DNA of 64,000 bases from Bog-756 sp963699105 (lineage in GTDB: Bacteria > Actinomycetota > Acidimicrobiia > Acidimicrobiales > RAAP-2). Below the pieces are notes generated by a model that was not told where the DNA came from, did no database searches, and saw only the letters and a program-made list of their open reading frames with translations. How positions within the stretch are numbered: the first letter of the stretch is position 1; each line of letters begins with the position of its first letter. This document shows, one piece after another, positions 35,702-43,799 of this stretch. The translations under genes and the position numbers were made by a program. The DNA lies in the NCBI GenBank assembly GCA_963699105.1, contig CAVOTI010000001.1, positions 1,054,001-1,118,000 of the forward strand, in the 5' to 3' direction.

Positions 35702-36214
35702 CCTGGTGGCCGGTGGCGTCACTGGCCGAGGCCACCGCGGCTCGCTGGAGGTCGCCGGCCGCCCGGACGACGTCGAGCGGCCTGGTCGGCCACCACCGGG
35801 GTGGCACCGGCCCGGCCGGATCGACCCGGAGGACCTGGTCGACCGCGATCGCGGCCTCGCGCAGCCGGCGGCAGAGCGAGGGGAGGGAGGCGGTGGGGGC
35901 CCCGACTCCGGCGGCCGCCCGGACCGCCGCGTCGGCCTGGTCGACCGCACCGCCACATCTCCTTGCGGACCTTGCGGGCCGGCCACCGGTGACCGCCGCC
36001 TCGGCGTGACACGGGGCCCGGGGACGGAGGCGGCCCGAGACAGTCGCCTCCCACAGCGCCGCGGCCGCCACCACGGCCCCGTGGGAGTGGAACGCCCGCC
36101 ACTTGCTCCGGCCGTACCGCCACACCAGATAGCCCCGGCGAAGGTGACGGCGGTCATCAGCCCGACGAAAACCAGCGCGCCGGCGATGATCGGCACCCAG
36201 ATCGAAGCGGTCAC
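35607..36214 (-). CDS. Small membrane-anchored protein of unknown function, frameshifted
   Basis: Not assigned to a family. It begins 'MTASIWVPIIAGALVFVGLM' and 'TAVTFAGAIW', one clear membrane helix near the N-terminus, and continues in another frame as 'RYGRSKWRAFHSHGAVVAAA' and 'ALWEATVSGRLRPR', then 'SLPSLCRRLREAAIAVDQVL' and 'ASASDATGHQVRTWP', which look like amphipathic helices of a cytoplasmic tail. Frame changes near 36130, 35965, 35780 and 35700. About 200 residues. The end at the TGA at 35607 is one of two possible frames. The 3' part overlaps the apparent extension of the convergent aminotransferase. Confidence 0.5.
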
Positions 36215-36300
36215 GCCCCCAGTCTAGATCGGGGTCGATCCGCGCGGGGCCGTGCGGCACGGGGTCGATCGGTCCGGAGCGCCCGGCGGTCGACCGGCCG

Positions 36301-37079
36301 TCAGGCAGGTGGGTAGAGGAGCAGCGGCCTCCATCCGGTCCAGGGACGTCGTCGGGCACGCCGGACGAGAGGGCCCATGATCGGGCTCCGCCGTAGCGGG
36401 TCCGCGAGCCCGGCGAGGAACCGCTCCATGGTGGCGGCCTCCACGCTGAACCTGCGACGCCGGAAGCGTCCGCCATCCGCTCGGCGAAGGCCGGATCCGA
36501 GCGGTAGCGCTCCAGGATCATCGGCATGCGGTCGGCGGTGATGACGTAGTCGGCCACGATGACCTCGGTCGTCGACCCCGAGGATGTCCAGGACCAGGGC
36601 GGCCAGCACGCCGGTGCGGTCCTTGCCCGCCGCACAGTGGAACACCACCGGGAAGGTTCGGCGGCTCGCCCAGCAGGGTGAGGGCCGTCGGCCAGGGAGC
36701 TCCGGCCGACTCTCCAGGTACCACAGGTATCGCTCGCTCAGCTCCTCGCCAGGCGGAGCCGGCGCGGCCATGGCCTCTCCGGCTCCTCGTCCTGGATCAC
36801 CGACAGGTGGTGGAAGCCGATCGGATGGTCGCCGAGCGGACCGCGACCGGTCCGTTCGAGCTCGCGCGGGGTCCGCAGGTCGATGATGGTGGTGAGGCCC
36901 AGCGACGACGAGCAGGTCCACGTCCGCGGCCGCTCAGCTCGTGGAGCGTGTCGCTCCGGAAGAGCCGTGCCCCAGCGGGTGGCCCGGCCGTCCCGGCCGG
37001 GGTAGCCGCCGAGGTCGCGGAAGTTGAACGCCCCGGTAAGGGGGAAGAGGCGCGGGGACTGTCGTGCACCCCCGATCAT
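36301..37079 (-). CDS. Protein tyrosine/serine phosphatase (Y_phosphatase3 type), frameshifted
   Basis: About 260 residues, related to secreted mycobacterial PtpB-like phosphatases. N-terminal 'FPLTGAFNFRDLGGYPGRDG' and 'GLTTIIDLRTPRELERTG' are typical; the catalytic Cys-x5-Arg loop is in 'VVFHCAAGKDRTGVLAALVL' (CAAGKDR); 'VIVADYVITADRMPMILERY' follows. Frame changes near 36920, 36780, 36650, 36565 and 36460. I see no signal peptide, so it may act in the cytoplasm. ATG at 37079 is chosen since sequence before it is not family-like. It dephosphorylates tyrosine, serine or phosphoinositides in relatives; substrate here unknown. Confidence 0.82.
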
Positions 37080-37358
37080 GGCCGAAGTCCGGCGAGGTCG
37101 GATCGGGCCCGGCGACCCGCTCGAACCGGGTGCGTCGGATGCCGATCTGGACCAGGGGCTCCGGTGCCCGGGGCCGCTCGGTCCATGATCGCGACCACGG
37201 TCGGTCCCCCAGTCGACCGACCCGGACCGGTCGCTGCCTTCGGCGACGAACACTACCGGGACGGCTCGGCACATGCCACCTCCGGACGACGGCCCCGTCC
37301 ACCTCGTGGTCCGGTCCCTCTTTGGCCACCGACAGCGAAGTCTGAGGAGTCCCCGGCA

Positions 37359-39582
37359 ATGAAGGCCCTTGCCTCTTGGTGTGTCCGCCACCGCGTGATC
37401 GTCCTGGTGCTGTGGCTGACCGCCCTGGTCGGCATGACGCTGATCTCCCAGTCGGTGGGCACCGCCTACTCCAACAGCTTCTCCCTGCCCAACACCGAGT
37501 CGACCAAGGCCCTCGACCTGCTGCAGGCGGCCGCGCCGAGCGTGGCCGGTGACCGGGAGCAGATCGTCTTCCACACCACCAACGGGACCAAGGTCACCGA
37601 TCCCGAGGTGCAGTCGAAGGTCACCACCATGCTCGACAAGGTGAAAAAGGTTCCCCACGTCACGCACCGTCACCAGTCCCTACAGCCCGTACGGATCTGC
37701 CCAGATCAGCAAGGACGGCAACCACCGCCTTCGCCACCGTCACCTTCGACAAGCTGGCCCAGAACATCTCGACTCCGGTGGCCAGACAGCTGGTCTCGAC
37801 GGCCCAGTCGGCGGGTGGCCCGAACCTCCAAGTGGCGGTGGCGGGCCAGGTGGCCGAAGCGGCGGACAAGCAGTCGTTCGGTGGCACGGGTCTGGGCGTG
37901 ATCTTGGCCGGCGTGGTGCTCTTGTTGGTGTTCGGATCCATCTTCGCCATGTGCTGCCACTCCTGTCGGCGTTGGCCTCCCTGGGCACAGCCATCGGGGT
38001 GATCGGACTGCTGAGCCACGTGCTCAAGATGCCTGTCTTCTCCACCGAGCTGGTCCTGCTCATCGGGCTCGGCGTCGGAGTCGACTACGCACTGTTCATC
38101 GTGACCCGGCACCGCCAGGGATTGATAGCCGGGAACGACGTCGAATCGTCGATCGTCAACGCCGTGAACACCTCAGGACGGGCGGTCCTGTTCGCCGGCA
38201 TCATCGTCTGCATCGCCCTGCTCGGCATGTTCGCCCTCGGGGTGTCGTTCCTCTACGGACTGGCCATCGCCGCCGCCATCGGGGTGTCGTTCACCATGAT
38301 CGCCGCCCTCACCCTGCTGCCGGCATTCCTCGGATTCATCGGGCCCCGAGTGCTCAGCAAACGCCAGAAGAAGGACTTGGCCGTCAACGGACCCAAGGTG
38401 ATCGGGTCGGGCACCACTGGTTTCTGGCCCAGGTGGGCGGCCTTCATCCAGCGGCGTCCGATCGTTCCGGCGCTGGTCGCCCTGGTGATCATCGTGTTGG
38501 TCGCCCTACCCTTCTTCTCGCTCCGGCTCGGCTCGTCGGACCAGGGCAACGACCCGACGGGAACCACCACCCGGGAGGCCTACGACCTGCTGGCCCAAGG
38601 GTTCGGGCCGGGCTTCAACGGCCCCCTGCTGCTGGTGACCCAGAACGCCGGCCCGGCCGACCAAGCCGCCCTCGACAGTCTGGTGAGCGCAGTGAGGGCG
38701 CAACCCGGTGTGGCCACGGCGGTCCCGGCCCAGTCGCTTCCGACCAAGGACGGCCAGACGGTGTCACTGATCACCGCTTACCCGACCACATCACCGGAAG
38801 CTTCCCAGACCACCGAGCTGATCGACCATCTTCGCCAGGTGACGATTCCGGCCACGGTTTCGGGTACCGGGGTGGCCGTCTACGTGGGGGGCAACACCGC
38901 CATCTTCGTGGACTTCGCCCGGGTGCTCTCGTCCAAGCTGCCCCTGTTCATCGGGTTGGTGGTCGTGCTGTCGTTCCTGTTGTTGGCCATGGTCTTCCGG
39001 AGCATCGTCATTCCCCTGACCGCCGCGGCCATGAACCTCCTCTCCATCGGCGCCGCCTTCGGCGTGCTGGTGGCGGTCTTCCAGTGGGGCTGGTTGGGAT
39101 CGGTGTTCCAAGTGGGGGGGCCGGGTCCGGTCGAATCGTTCCTACCCGTCATGTTGTTCGCCATCCTGTTCGGGCTGTCCATGGACTACGAGGTGTTCCT
39201 AATCACCCGCATCCAAGAGGAGTACACCAAGTGCGGTGACAACGCCACGGCCGTGCGCAAGGGCCTGGCCGCCACCGGCAAGACGATCACGGCGGCGGCC
39301 CTGATCATGATCCTGGTGTTCGGTTCGTTCATCCTGGGCGGGGAGCGGGTCATCAAGGAGTTCGGCCTCGGCTTGGCAGCCGGCATCCTCATGGACGCCC
39401 TGTTGATCCGCATGGCCATCGTGCCGGCTCTGATGTTCTTCATGGGCAGGGCCAACTGGTGGTTTCCCGCCTGGCTCGACCGGCTCCTGCCCCGTCTGGC
39501 CGTCGACCCGGACCTGCCCTCGGGCACCGACCAGTCCGACGAGCCGAACACCCCGAGGGAACCCGAACCGGTGTCGGTATGA
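37359..39582 (+). CDS. MMPL-family RND-type transporter, frameshifted near the 5' end
   Basis: About 740 residues with twelve predicted membrane helices. 'VRHRVIVLVLWLTALVGMTL' is the first; an outer loop (about 30-190) follows. Helices 2-6 include 'LIGLGVGVDYALFIVTRHRQ', the conserved GxxxDY proton-relay segment; the second half repeats the pattern with 'LFAILFGLSMDYEVFLITRI' and 'FILGGERVIKEFGLGLAAGI'. Relatives export lipids or act in drug efflux using the proton gradient. Frame changes near 37665, 37725 and 37955; from there to the stop the frame is intact. GAGGAG about ten bases before ATG 37359. Acidic tail ends 'TPREPEPVSV'. Cargo unknown. Confidence 0.9.
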
Positions 39583-39671
39583 GCCCTGTTCGCGGCGGGC
39601 GTCCCGGGGTTTAAGCTCCCAAGAGCACTGGCTCCAGCCGGGAGCCACTGACCGACAACCGGGGGATCCAC

Positions 39672-41117
39672 ATGTCCGATTTCGTCATGACCATTGCCGG
39701 GGACACCGTGCCGGCCGTCGACTCGTTCGGGGTGGTCAACCCGGCTAACGGCGAGGTCTTCGCCCACGCTCCGGAGTGCACTCCCCAACAGCTCGATGCC
39801 GCCTTCGATGCCGCCTCCAAGGCCCAACGGGACTGGAAGTCGGATGAGGGTGTCCGTCGGGCCACCCTGCTGAAGATGGCCGACGTGCTGCTGGCCTCGT
39901 CCGGCGAGCTGGCCCCGGTCCTCACGGCCGAGCAGGGCAAGCCGCTTGGTGACGCCAACATCGAAGTGTTCGCCGCCGCCATCTGGTGCCAGTACTTCGC
40001 CAACTTGGAGACGCCGCCCCAGGTGATCCAGGACGATGCCGAGGCCCTGGTCGAGGTGGTCCGGCGCCCGGTGGGCGTGGTGGCGGCCATCACTCCGTGG
40101 AACTTCCCGCTGACCTTGGCATTCTGGAAGATCGCCCCGGCGCTGCTGGCCGGCAACACGCTGGTCCTCAAGCCTTCGCCGTTCACCCCGCTCACCACTC
40201 TCAAGGTGGCCGAGATCCTGCGGGGGGTGGTACCTCCCGGTGTGATCAACGTGGTCAGCGGGGGCGATGAGCTCGGGGCCTGGATGACCAGTCATCCCGT
40301 ACCCCGCAAGGTGAGCTTCACGGGCTCGATCGAAACCGGCAAGAAGGTGGCGCTGTCGGCGGCCCCCGATCTCAAGCGGGTCACCCTGGAGTTGGGTGGC
40401 AACGATCCGGCCATCGTGCTGGAGGATGCCGACCCGGCTGTGGTGGCCAAGGCCATCTTCGCCGGGGCATTCAACAACAACGGACAGGTGTGCTCGGCCA
40501 TCAAGCGCGTCTACGTGCCCGAATCGCTCTACGACGACGTGGTCGAGGGCCTGTCCGCCCAGGCCTCGTCGATCAAGGTCGGAAACGGCACCGAGGCCGA
40601 CTCCAAGCTCGGTCCGATCAACAATGCCCCCCAGTTCGAACGGGTGAAAGAGCTGGTGGCCGACGCCCTGTCCCACGGGGCCACCGCCGCCACCGGCGGG
40701 GCGCCCATGGACGGCCCCGGGTACTTCTTCGAGCCGACGATCCTGACCGACCTGACCGACGGGACCCGCATCGTCGACGAGGAGCAGTTCGGCCCGGCCC
40801 TGCCCGTCGTCTCCTACCGCGATCTGGACGATGTGGTGGAGCGGGCCAACGCCACCCACTTCGGACTGTCCGGCTCGGTGTGGGGAACCGATACCGACCG
40901 GGCCGCCGAGGTCGCCGGACGCCTCGAGTGCGGCACGGCCTGGGTCAACACCCACCTCGCCCTGGCCCCCCAACAGCCGTTCGGTGGCTTCAAGTGGAGC
41001 GGCGTCGGTGTGGAGAACGGCCCCTGGGGTCTGGCCGAGTTCACCGAGGTCCAGGTGCTCCACCGCTCGAAGAGCGCCGACGGGCTCAACCTCAACACCG
41101 GCGGCCTCGTCTCGTAG
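39672..41117 (+). CDS. NAD(P)-dependent aldehyde dehydrogenase
   Basis: 481 residues, intact. Cofactor and catalytic motifs: 'VVAAITPWNFPLTLAFWKIA', 'LVLKPSPFTPLTTLKVAEIL', 'VSFTGSIETGKKV', general base Glu240 in 'VTLELGGNDPAIVL', nucleophile Cys274 in 'NNNGQVCSAIKRVYVP', and 'EEQFGPALPVVSY' with the cofactor Glu. The 'PFGGFKWSGVGVENGPWG' end is typical of a broad aldehyde or succinate-semialdehyde group. Expected to oxidise an aldehyde to the acid. Stands alone, 90 bases after the MMPL gene. Substrate cannot be told from sequence. Confidence 0.93.
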   Translation: MSDFVMTIAGDTVPAVDSFGVVNPANGEVFAHAPECTPQQLDAAFDAASKAQRDWKSDEGVRRATLLKMADVLLASSGELAPVLTAEQGKPLGDANIEVFAAAIWCQYFANLETPPQVIQDDAEALVEVVRRPVGVVAAITPWNFPLTLAFWKIAPALLAGNTLVLKPSPFTPLTTLKVAEILRGVVPPGVINVVSGGDELGAWMTSHPVPRKVSFTGSIETGKKVALSAAPDLKRVTLELGGNDPAIVLEDADPAVVAKAIFAGAFNNNGQVCSAIKRVYVPESLYDDVVEGLSAQASSIKVGNGTEADSKLGPINNAPQFERVKELVADALSHGATAATGGAPMDGPGYFFEPTILTDLTDGTRIVDEEQFGPALPVVSYRDLDDVVERANATHFGLSGSVWGTDTDRAAEVAGRLECGTAWVNTHLALAPQQPFGGFKWSGVGVENGPWGLAEFTEVQVLHRSKSADGLNLNTGGLVS

Positions 41118-41185
41118 GGCCTCGGGCTCGGCTGTCCGCCAATGGGCCCGAACCCGGTGCAGCTGCCTCGGCGTCGGGCCTTTGG

Positions 41186-41224
41186 TTTCCCAAATAACAT
41201 TCAACCGGTATGTAAGTTGGGAAA
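41186..41224. repeat. Inverted repeat TTTCCCAA / TTGGGAAA
   Basis: Perfect 8-base arms at 41186-41193 and 41217-41224, separated by 23 AT-rich bases that include ACCGGT. It sits between the aldehyde dehydrogenase stop and the MarR start. There is no GC stem with T run, so an operator or long-range regulatory palindrome is more likely than a terminator. Confidence 0.5.
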
Positions 41225-41336
41225 ACAGTAGCGGCGGACTGGGGCCCCGAGATGCGGGCCGGGCGGTCCCGGAGCGGGTCGGCACGAAAGCGGGCTTCGC
41301 CCGACGACGGACGGCGGGCCGTGAATCGACCGCCCC

Positions 41337-41355
41337 ATTAGTTCGATAGTCTAAT
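41337..41355 (+). promoter_or_regulatory. Palindrome ATTAG-N9-CTAAT at the MarR start, candidate operator
   Basis: ATTAG (41337-41341) and CTAAT (41351-41355) are perfect inverse complements with a 9-base spacer, AT-rich in a GC-rich setting. The MarR GTG follows at 41359, only three bases later, and no ribosome site fits between. A MarR-type dimer bound here would block expression of its own operon, and the mRNA may be leaderless. Confidence 0.6.
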
Positions 41356-41358
41356 AAT

Positions 41359-41832
41359 GTGAGCTTCAAAGTAACCGCCCCGGGAACGCCGGGGGTCCAC
41401 GAACGCCAGACCATCGGGCGCGCCGCCGCCTGGCTGGCCAAGCAGGTGGAGATCGGGCTGGCTTCCGCCGATCTCTCGGCGCCCCAGTACCGGGTCCTGG
41501 GCCTGCTCGACGAACGGTCCGCCGTCTCCTCCGACCTGGCCGAGCGCCTGGCCGTGCGCCCACCCAGCGTGACGGCCATCATCGACGGCCTCGTGGCCCG
41601 GGGCCTGGTCGAACGCCGGCACGTGGTCTCCGATCGCCGACAGGTGGACCATGTTCTCACCGACAGCGGGCGCCAGGTCCTCGATCTGGCCGACACCGCG
41701 GTAGCCGACCGGCTGGCCGACATCGCCGCATGCCTCGATGATCCCGACGAATCCGAACGGGCATTTGGCGGCCTGGTGGCATGGCGGAACGCCTTCGGGG
41801 CCTACCGGCTGGCCCGGAAGGCAAGCCGATGA
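41359..41832 (+). CDS. MarR-family transcriptional regulator
   Basis: 157 residues. Winged helix about 40-110: 'SAPQYRVLGLLDE', 'SDLAERLAVRPPSVTAIIDG' (recognition helix), 'LVARGLVERRHVVSDRRQVD' (wing), 'HVLTDSGRQVLDLA'. Flanking helices form the dimer. GTG start without a ribosome site directly after a palindrome suggests autoregulation and a leaderless transcript. Its TGA overlaps the ATG of the first ABC gene (ATGA at 41829). MarR repressors of this layout usually sense the compounds exported by the adjacent transporter; the ligand is unknown. Confidence 0.92.
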   Translation: MSFKVTAPGTPGVHERQTIGRAAAWLAKQVEIGLASADLSAPQYRVLGLLDERSAVSSDLAERLAVRPPSVTAIIDGLVARGLVERRHVVSDRRQVDHVLTDSGRQVLDLADTAVADRLADIAACLDDPDESERAFGGLVAWRNAFGAYRLARKASR

Positions 41833-43799
41833 ACGTTCCCCGGCTCCGGCCCCGTGCATCGACGACACCCGAGGTGGGCACCGAGTTCGTGCCCATCGAC
41901 GTGGTGGCCCGAAACGACCCACCCCGCGCCACCATCGATCCGGACAAGTCCCTCACCTGGCTCCGCCGGGTCATGCCCATCATGGGGGCCCACAAGGGAA
42001 TCTTCATCACCTCGCTGGTGGCCTCCTTCGTGGGGCTGGTCCTGCAGGTCCTGGTGCCCAACTTGATCAACCACGCCATCACCAACTCGATACAGAACCA
42101 CTCCGTCCCCCTCGGCCACTACGTCTGGCTCATCGTCGGGATCGGCCTGGTGGGCGGCGTCGCCGGCTATATCTCCCGGCTGTTTCTCTTCGAGACGGCC
42201 TACGACATCGAGTACGACCTGCGCAACATCATCTATGAGCATCTGACCAAGATGTCGTTCTCCTTCTACGACCGCGTGCAGTCCGGACAGCTCATCTCGC
42301 GCGCCAACTCGGACATCCGGTCGGTCCAGATGTACATGACGTTCGCCCCGTCCATCCTGGTCCAGTGCTCCATCGCCATCGTGGCCTTCGGCTTCATGTT
42401 GTCCATCGACGTGCCGCTGGCCTTCGTGGCCATGGCCACCATGCCCTTCGTCTACCTGGCCGGCGTGAAGATGCGAAAGTCGATGTTCCCGGTGTCGTGG
42501 CTCATCCAGTCGCGGCTGGCCGACGTGGCCACCATCGTCGACGAGAACGTCAACGGCGTGCGGGTGGTCAAGTCCTTCGCCGCCGAGCAGCAGCAGCTCC
42601 GCTCGCTGTCGGGGGCGGCCGACAAACTGCGGTGGAGCTACATCAAAGATGCCGACCTCCGGGCCCGATTCTCCCCCCTCGTGCAGAACCTGCCCCAAGT
42701 GGGCCTGGCCCTGGTCCTGTTGTTCGGCGGCTACATGGTCATCCATGGGGGGCTCAGCGTCGGGGACATCTTCGCTTTCAACGCCTACCTGTTGATGCTC
42801 CAAGCCCCGTTCATGATGCTGGGCATGCTCATCATGATGGGGCAGCGGGCCGCGGCCTCGGCCGACCGGATCTACGAGATCATCGACGAGCAACCCACCG
42901 TCACCGATGCACCCGACGCCATCGATCTGGTCGACTGCAAGGGGGACGTACGGTTCAATCACGTCGACTTCGCCTACGCCGCCGACGCCGAGCAGCTGGT
43001 GCTGGCCGACTTCGACCTGCACATCAGCCCGGGCCAGACGGTGGCCCTGGTCGGCCGGACCGGGGCCGGCAAGTCCACGGTGGCCCGTCTCTTGACCCGC
43101 TTCTACGACGTCAAGCACGGTTCAGTGCAGATTGACGGACACGACGTCCGGGACGTGACCCAGGACAGTCTGCGGGCCAACGTCGGGGTGGTCCTCGACG
43201 AGCCCTTCCTCTTCTCGGTGTCGGTCCGGGACAACATCGCCTACGGCAAGCCGTCTGCCGCCTTCGAGGACATCGTGGCCGCAGCCAAGTCGGCCGGCGC
43301 CCATGAGTTCATCTCCCACCTGGCCGACGGCTACGACACGGTGGTGGGCGAGCGGGGCTACACCCTGTCGGGCGGACAGCGGCAACGGATCGCCATCGCC
43401 CGGACCCTGCTGGTCAACCCGCCCATCATGGTGCTCGACGATGCCACCAGCGCCATCGACGTCCAGGTCGAGCAGCGGATCCACGCCGGACTGCGGGTCC
43501 AGATGGAGGGCCGCACCACCCTGATCATCGCCCACCGGTTGTCCACCATCTCGCTGGCCGACCGGGTGGTCTTGTTGGACCAGCACAAGATCGTGGCCGA
43601 CGGGACCCACGCCGAACTGCTCGAGAGCACCCCGCTCTACGCCGAAGTGCTGGCCCAGGCGGGCGAGTTCGAGCGGGAGGCCGACGCCGACGAGGCCCAA
43701 CAGGAGGCCGGGTCGGACAGCCACCAGGCACCGGCCGGGCCCGACGGCCAGCCGCTGCGGGACCTGCTCGACTCCGTGCGCGGCGGAGGCCGGTCATGA
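41829..43799 (+). CDS. ABC exporter subunit 1, with degenerate Walker B and Q-loop
   Basis: Half-transporter of 656 residues: six membrane helices (about 50-350) and a nucleotide-binding domain (about 375-610). Walker A 'LVGRTGAGKSTVARLL', signature 'YTLSGGQRQRIAIARTLL', H-loop 'LIIAHRLSTISLADR'. Two key positions deviate: the Q-loop reads 'GVVLDEPFLFSVSV' (Asp for Gln) and Walker B 'IMVLDDATSAIDVQ' has Asp for the catalytic Glu. This is the pattern of the non-hydrolysing site in heterodimeric exporters such as TM287/288. The tail is Glu/Asp-rich. ATG 41829 overlaps the MarR stop; the stop overlaps the second subunit (ATGA). Confidence 0.94.
   Translation: MNVPRLRPRASTTPEVGTEFVPIDVVARNDPPRATIDPDKSLTWLRRVMPIMGAHKGIFITSLVASFVGLVLQVLVPNLINHAITNSIQNHSVPLGHYVWLIVGIGLVGGVAGYISRLFLFETAYDIEYDLRNIIYEHLTKMSFSFYDRVQSGQLISRANSDIRSVQMYMTFAPSILVQCSIAIVAFGFMLSIDVPLAFVAMATMPFVYLAGVKMRKSMFPVSWLIQSRLADVATIVDENVNGVRVVKSFAAEQQQLRSLSGAADKLRWSYIKDADLRARFSPLVQNLPQVGLALVLLFGGYMVIHGGLSVGDIFAFNAYLLMLQAPFMMLGMLIMMGQRAAASADRIYEIIDEQPTVTDAPDAIDLVDCKGDVRFNHVDFAYAADAEQLVLADFDLHISPGQTVALVGRTGAGKSTVARLLTRFYDVKHGSVQIDGHDVRDVTQDSLRANVGVVLDEPFLFSVSVRDNIAYGKPSAAFEDIVAAAKSAGAHEFISHLADGYDTVVGERGYTLSGGQRQRIAIARTLLVNPPIMVLDDATSAIDVQVEQRIHAGLRVQMEGRTTLIIAHRLSTISLADRVVLLDQHKIVADGTHAELLESTPLYAEVLAQAGEFEREADADEAQQEAGSDSHQAPAGPDGQPLRDLLDSVRGGGRS

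Noticed and set aside
39186..41723. 845-codon open frame on the minus strand
   Set aside because: It lies antisense to the intact MMPL and aldehyde dehydrogenase genes, has no family sequence, and is the usual by-product of GC-rich codon use.
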